This document shows, piece after piece, positions 4,228 to 6,940 of a stretch of DNA of 6,940 nucleotides (the first letter of the stretch is position 1; every line of letters starts with the position of its first letter). Below the pieces are notes generated by a model. The model made no database searches, was not told the origin of the DNA, and saw only the letters and a program-made list of their open reading frames with translations. The position numbers were made by a program, and so were the translations under genes. Location of the stretch: positions 1 to 6,940 of the forward strand of contig DATMJW010000079.1 of assembly GCA_035553355.1 (NCBI GenBank). Direction: 5' to 3'. This stretch comes from Gaiellasilicea sp035553355 (lineage in GTDB: Bacteria; Actinomycetota; Thermoleophilia; Gaiellales; Gaiellaceae).

Positions 4228-5735
4228 TGGCGCGGAGCGGGCAGGCGCCGTCGAAGGCGGAGCTTCAAAGGATCGCTGCCGCTCTCGCTCCGGGCGAGCA
4301 GCGCGCGGTCGGCGGCGGGATCTACCTGCGCAAGGACGGCCGGGGGCGCGCGCGCTTCCAGCTGCGGATCCGCACCGGCGGCGCCGGAAAAGCGAACCTC
4401 GGCGGTACCTTCGACAGCTGGGCTGAAGCGGATGCTGCGCGCCGGACGCTCCTCGACCTGAAAGAGGGGAGAGGCATCCGCAACGCTCCGCAGGAGCTCG
4501 CTCGCATCTCGTTCGACGAGGCGGCAGAGCGCTGGTGGAAGGAGCACGTCCAGGTTCGGTGCCAGCCACTGACGCAGCTCTACTACGGCGAGGTTCTCGG
4601 GCGCGACGTCATCCCGTTCTTCAAGGGCCGCCGAATCGGCTCGATCACCCGCGACGACGGGATCGCGTTTCGCGACTACCTCCGCCGCGAGAAGACGCGG
4701 GCTCTCCGCGACGGGCGGCGGGTGGAGGCGCCGAGCGCGGTCGATCGCGCGCTAGCGATCGCGAAGCGCGTCCTCTACTTCATCGAGGAGCAGGGCGGCC
4801 CCCCAAACGCGCTCTCGACGGTGACGGGAGTCGCAGGCGGAAGACGAACGACCTCTGGCGGGCGCGCGGTCAGCCGCGCCGAGATCCTGACACCTCGTGA
4901 GGTCGAGCGGATTCGGCTCGTGATCGGCGGCCCCTGGCTCGAGATGCTCTCGAACCGCGCGATCGTCTCCCTTCTCGCCTACCTCGGCCTTCGCCCAGGC
5001 GAGGTGATGGCGCTCAGGCACTCGCACTGGAGGACGCTCGACGGGCCGCGCTCGCACGTCAACGTGACGACGGCCGTCAAAGACGTCGCCGGCTACCTCG
5101 TCGAAGGGCCGCCGAAGAACGGTGCGGTCCGCGACGCGAACCTCTGGCCCACGGTCGCTGAGGAGCTCGAGGAGATCTACGAAGTGCAAGGTCGGCCGCC
5201 GCTCGACACACTCCTCTTCCCGTCGCGGTCAGGCGGCTTTCGGCGCTTCGACAACTGGCGCGACCGCACCTGGTATCGAGCTCTCGAACGCGCGGGGATC
5301 GCTGCGGAAGCTGTTCCGGATACTCCGGGCGCGCACGACCCCTACGTCCTCCGGCACAGCTGCGCGACGCTGATGCTCTACGCGTCGAAGCCGCAGGGCG
5401 GTCACTACACCGTCGGTCAAGTTGCCCGGCAGCTCGGTCACTCGACGCGGATGCTCGTCGACACCTACGAACACGTGATGGACGACGACTCGGAGATCGC
5501 CGGGAAGACCGTCGACGAGGCGATCCGCCAGGCACGCCGGTCGCTCCTCGGGCCGCTTCCTGGCGATCTTGACGCAGCCGAGCGGCTCTTGACGCTCGAT
5601 GCCGCTGCAGCGCAGGTTGGGATGTCGGTGAAGGCGCTTCAGGAGCGGGTCGCGCGCGGCTCGGTCCCGTCGATTCGGGAGAACGGCCGCCGCGTTGTTC
5701 GCGACTGGGATCTCCGGCGGCTGCGAAGGGCATAG
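4227..5735 (+). CDS. Tyrosine recombinase (phage-type integrase) with C-terminal helix-turn-helix extension
   Basis: This 502-residue protein cuts and rejoins DNA through a covalent tyrosine link to integrate or excise an element. An arm-binding-like N-terminal region (about 28-80), a core-binding helical domain (about 93-190) and the catalytic domain (about 220-420) are present. Active-site residues: Arg256 in L-G-L-R-P-G-E, probable Lys297 in P-P-K-N-G, Arg376 in Y-V-L-R-H-S, His405 in L-G-H-S and nucleophile Tyr414 in V-D-T-Y-E-H-V. The usual His of box II H-x-x-R is Tyr373. Past the catalytic part, residues 454-502 (L-L-T-L-D-A-A-A-A-Q-V-G-M-S-V through the Arg-rich end) resemble the small helix-turn-helix protein upstream, an unusual tail. 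GTG 4227 is supported by GGAGGAGGGG (4214-4223) just upstream. It is co-transcribed with the excisionase-like gene and reads away from mutY. Confidence 0.93.
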   Translation: MARSGQAPSKAELQRIAAALAPGEQRAVGGGIYLRKDGRGRARFQLRIRTGGAGKANLGGTFDSWAEADAARRTLLDLKEGRGIRNAPQELARISFDEAAERWWKEHVQVRCQPLTQLYYGEVLGRDVIPFFKGRRIGSITRDDGIAFRDYLRREKTRALRDGRRVEAPSAVDRALAIAKRVLYFIEEQGGPPNALSTVTGVAGGRRTTSGGRAVSRAEILTPREVERIRLVIGGPWLEMLSNRAIVSLLAYLGLRPGEVMALRHSHWRTLDGPRSHVNVTTAVKDVAGYLVEGPPKNGAVRDANLWPTVAEELEEIYEVQGRPPLDTLLFPSRSGGFRRFDNWRDRTWYRALERAGIAAEAVPDTPGAHDPYVLRHSCATLMLYASKPQGGHYTVGQVARQLGHSTRMLVDTYEHVMDDDSEIAGKTVDEAIRQARRSLLGPLPGDLDAAERLLTLDAAAAQVGMSVKALQERVARGSVPSIRENGRRVVRDWDLRRLRRA

Positions 5736-5846
5736 CTCCAGCGGTCGCAAGGAAGCGCGAAACCGGCGCGGGAAATGGCTTACGTGGCGCAACGTCTCTT
5801 CGCGCGGCGGACGGAGGCCACCAATCCGAATGCGGAACTTGATCCC
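5736..5846. other. Convergent gap between the integrase and the secreted protein gene
   Basis: In these 111 nt I see no convincing gene, no tRNA fold and no stem followed by a T-run. A GGCCACCA string near 5816-5823 recalls a tRNA 3' end, but the arms needed are absent. Confidence 0.5.
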
Positions 5847-6224
5847 TTAGCCGCAGTGCGGCACACGCGCTTGATTCCGTACGAGCGACGCGTGAACGTA
5901 TCCGCCCCACGCGTGGCCGGGGAGCGTGACGTAGAACCAGCGGTTCGTCCAGTGCCACCCGTAAGCCCAGCCGTCGTTGATCCAGCACCGCATGTAGATC
6001 GACGTGTCGTTTGGGACGCTGCGGATGATGTAGCAGCGCGAACTCGTGTTTCCGCAGCTCCGGATGTTTGTCCACCCACTCGGTGAGTTTGTGTAGCTCG
6101 AGTGCGCCGGCCAGAAGGTGTAACCCCCTTGCGCGCTGGCACGCGTTGCCGTGGCGCTCGCGACAAGCGCCGCAACGCTGAGGGCCGCAAGTAACGCCGC
6201 CTTCCTGTAGCTCCTGAACCGCAT
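5847..6224 (-). CDS. Small secreted Trp- and Cys-rich SH3-like protein
   Basis: The 125-residue product starts with a clear Sec signal peptide: basic residues R2, R4, R7, K8, a hydrophobic stretch at about 9-22, and an A-x-A-type site (R-A-S-A, 28-31), giving a mature part of about 94 residues from Gln32. The mature part has 8 Trp and 4 Cys (57, 64, 80, 124), suggesting two disulfides. The segment I-Y-M-R-C-W with G-W-H-W-T-N-R-W-F-Y-V and G-G-Y-V-H-A-S-L-V resembles bacterial SH3-like domains in actinobacterial exported proteins, often linked to cell-wall binding. I chose ATG 6224 over the longer in-frame start at 6395 because GAGGAGGG (complement of 6233-6240) lies 8 nt before it and the signal peptide begins there. 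Codon use is less GC-biased than in the carD–ispF genes. Exact function is unknown. Confidence 0.78.
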   Translation of the reverse strand: MRFRSYRKAALLAALSVAALVASATATRASAQGGYTFWPAHSSYTNSPSGWTNIRSCGNTSSRCYIIRSVPNDTSIYMRCWINDGWAYGWHWTNRWFYVTLPGHAWGGYVHASLVRNQARVPHCG

Positions 6225-6294
6225 CGTCTGCACCCTCCTCGTCTCCGCGCGTCGGACATGAAGTCGCGCGACGGGGGCAGAAGTAACAACGAAG
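6225..6294 (-). promoter_or_regulatory. Leader of the secreted protein gene with a 10-bp palindrome
   Basis: The 70-nt gap upstream of the secreted protein contains a perfect palindrome GTCGCGCGAC (6263-6272) and the strong ribosome site at 6233-6240. No good -10/-35 pair is evident, so the gene may be read from the upstream leftward gene. Confidence 0.3.
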
Positions 6295-6940
6295 TCAGGG
6301 TCGCACGAGCGCGCTCGCAGCTTCGACGACAACCGCTGCGTCGGCGGCGCGTATCGTGATGAAGAGCTGGCCCGCACGAAACTGCCCGATCGCACCGTCC
6401 GATCCGACGTGAAGTGCGAGCTTTGGGGCGCGCGGGATCGGGCTGCCGCCGACCGTCAAGCCACTGCGGAACGCATAGGCGGGCGTCGGTGACCGCGACT
6501 CCTGAACGGTCACGCGACGTTCACGGCCTCCATATGTCGCCGTCACGCCTCGTCCAGTCAGAGCTCCGCTGGCGGTCGCAAAAACGAGCCGCTCTGCACG
6601 TAGCGACCTGAGCGCTAGCCCGGCGACGGCGGCCGGGATCCGCGGCTTGAATCCGATGTGACGTCCCGCCTCGGCAGGTTTCACCGGCGCCGACGAGACG
6701 ACGCGGCCCTCCTCAGGTCCTTCTGGCGCGCCGGCTACCTCGGGAACTGCCGGCGCCCCCTCAAATGCGGCGAAGTCGATCGGGTGACCGCGCGCCGGAA
6801 CGAATCGTTCGGGAAAGCCCGCGGCGTCGACCCGAACGCGACCTTCGACGCCGTTGACGCTGATGTCGAACGCGCGCTCCTCCTCGGAAACGTTAGTCAC
6901 GGCGCCACGGGCGAGTGCTGCGCGATAGGCCGTGATGAAC
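6295..6940 (-). CDS. Hypothetical protein, C-terminal part, RseB/LolA-like then DUF4367-like (5' end outside window)
   Basis: The frame is open from the right edge to TGA at 6295-6297, about 215 residues. The visible N-terminal stretch (Y-R-A-A-L-A-R-G then, after some residues, G-R-V-R-V-D-A-A-G-F-P-E-R-F) has the rhythm of RseB/LolA-like proteins, where a G-x-V-x-V-D-x-x-x-x-x-P strand is typical. The C-terminal part (from G-F-K-P-R-I-P through V-T-A-T-Y-G-G to G-Q-L-F-I-T-I-R-A and a last helix A-S-A-L-V-R-P) recalls DUF4367-like domains of actinobacterial envelope proteins. A Pro/Glu-rich linker separates them. Neither call is firm. GTG at 6900 would give a 201-residue protein and could form a GTGA overlap with another frame, but the in-frame sequence before it fits the family pattern, so I favour a continuation past the edge. 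No signal peptide or membrane segment is visible in this part. Confidence 0.55.
   Translation of the reverse strand, partial: FITAYRAALARGAVTNVSEEERAFDISVNGVEGRVRVDAAGFPERFVPARGHPIDFAAFEGAPAVPEVAGAPEGPEEGRVVSSAPVKPAEAGRHIGFKPRIPAAVAGLALRSLRAERLVFATASGALTGRGVTATYGGRERRVTVQESRSPTPAYAFRSGLTVGGSPIPRAPKLALHVGSDGAIGQFRAGQLFITIRAADAAVVVEAASALVRP

Noticed and set aside
5736..5846. tRNA gene as integration target beside the integrase
   Set aside because: A CCACCA string is present, but there is no T-arm consensus, anticodon arm or acceptor stem, so no tRNA can be drawn.
5775..6086. Plus-strand 103-codon frame after the integrase
   Set aside because: It is mainly antisense to the secreted protein gene, has no ribosome site and shows no recognisable domain, while the minus strand has a signal peptide and a strong ribosome site.

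Overview
The window is GC-rich DNA with mostly G/C-ending codons and frequent GTG/TTG starts. The order radA – carD – ispD – ispF with a NUDIX-less mutY nearby matches the actinobacterial neighbourhood; in Mycobacterium tuberculosis mutY, radA, carD, ispD and ispF also lie close together. I infer an actinobacterium, possibly a deep-branching class such as Thermoleophilia, but the class is a guess.

Left part (1-3805), core genome. The 3' end of radA (DNA repair ATPase) enters from the left edge. After a 141-nt gap holding hairpins and a possible extended -10 promoter, a rightward operon runs carD (RNA polymerase-binding regulator), ispD and ispF (steps 3 and 5 of the MEP isoprenoid pathway) and a GNAT-like gene. 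ispD, ispF and the GNAT gene are chained by 4-nt GTGA stop/start overlaps. The operon converges on a leftward mutY-type glycosylase gene, and the two stop codons lie inside a perfect 16-bp palindrome.

Middle part (3728-5735), probable edge of an integrated element. The first 26 codons of mutY are rich in T-ending codons, then usage changes abruptly to nearly all G/C-ending at the conserved D-P-Y motif. Upstream of mutY lies a nested set of direct repeats (3837-3878), then a small excisionase-like helix-turn-helix gene and a tyrosine recombinase gene that overlap by one base. The recombinase carries an extra C-terminal domain resembling the small helix-turn-helix protein next to it. My reading is that a recombinase-driven element inserted in the 5' end of mutY and supplied a replacement start for it; this is inference.

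Right part (5736-6940), probable cargo or flanking accessory DNA. Two leftward genes are seen: a small secreted Trp- and Cys-rich SH3-like protein, and the C-terminal part of a larger protein, running off the right edge, that recalls RseB/LolA-like and DUF4367-like actinobacterial proteins. No second element end is visible. I saw no rRNA, tRNA or CRISPR array.
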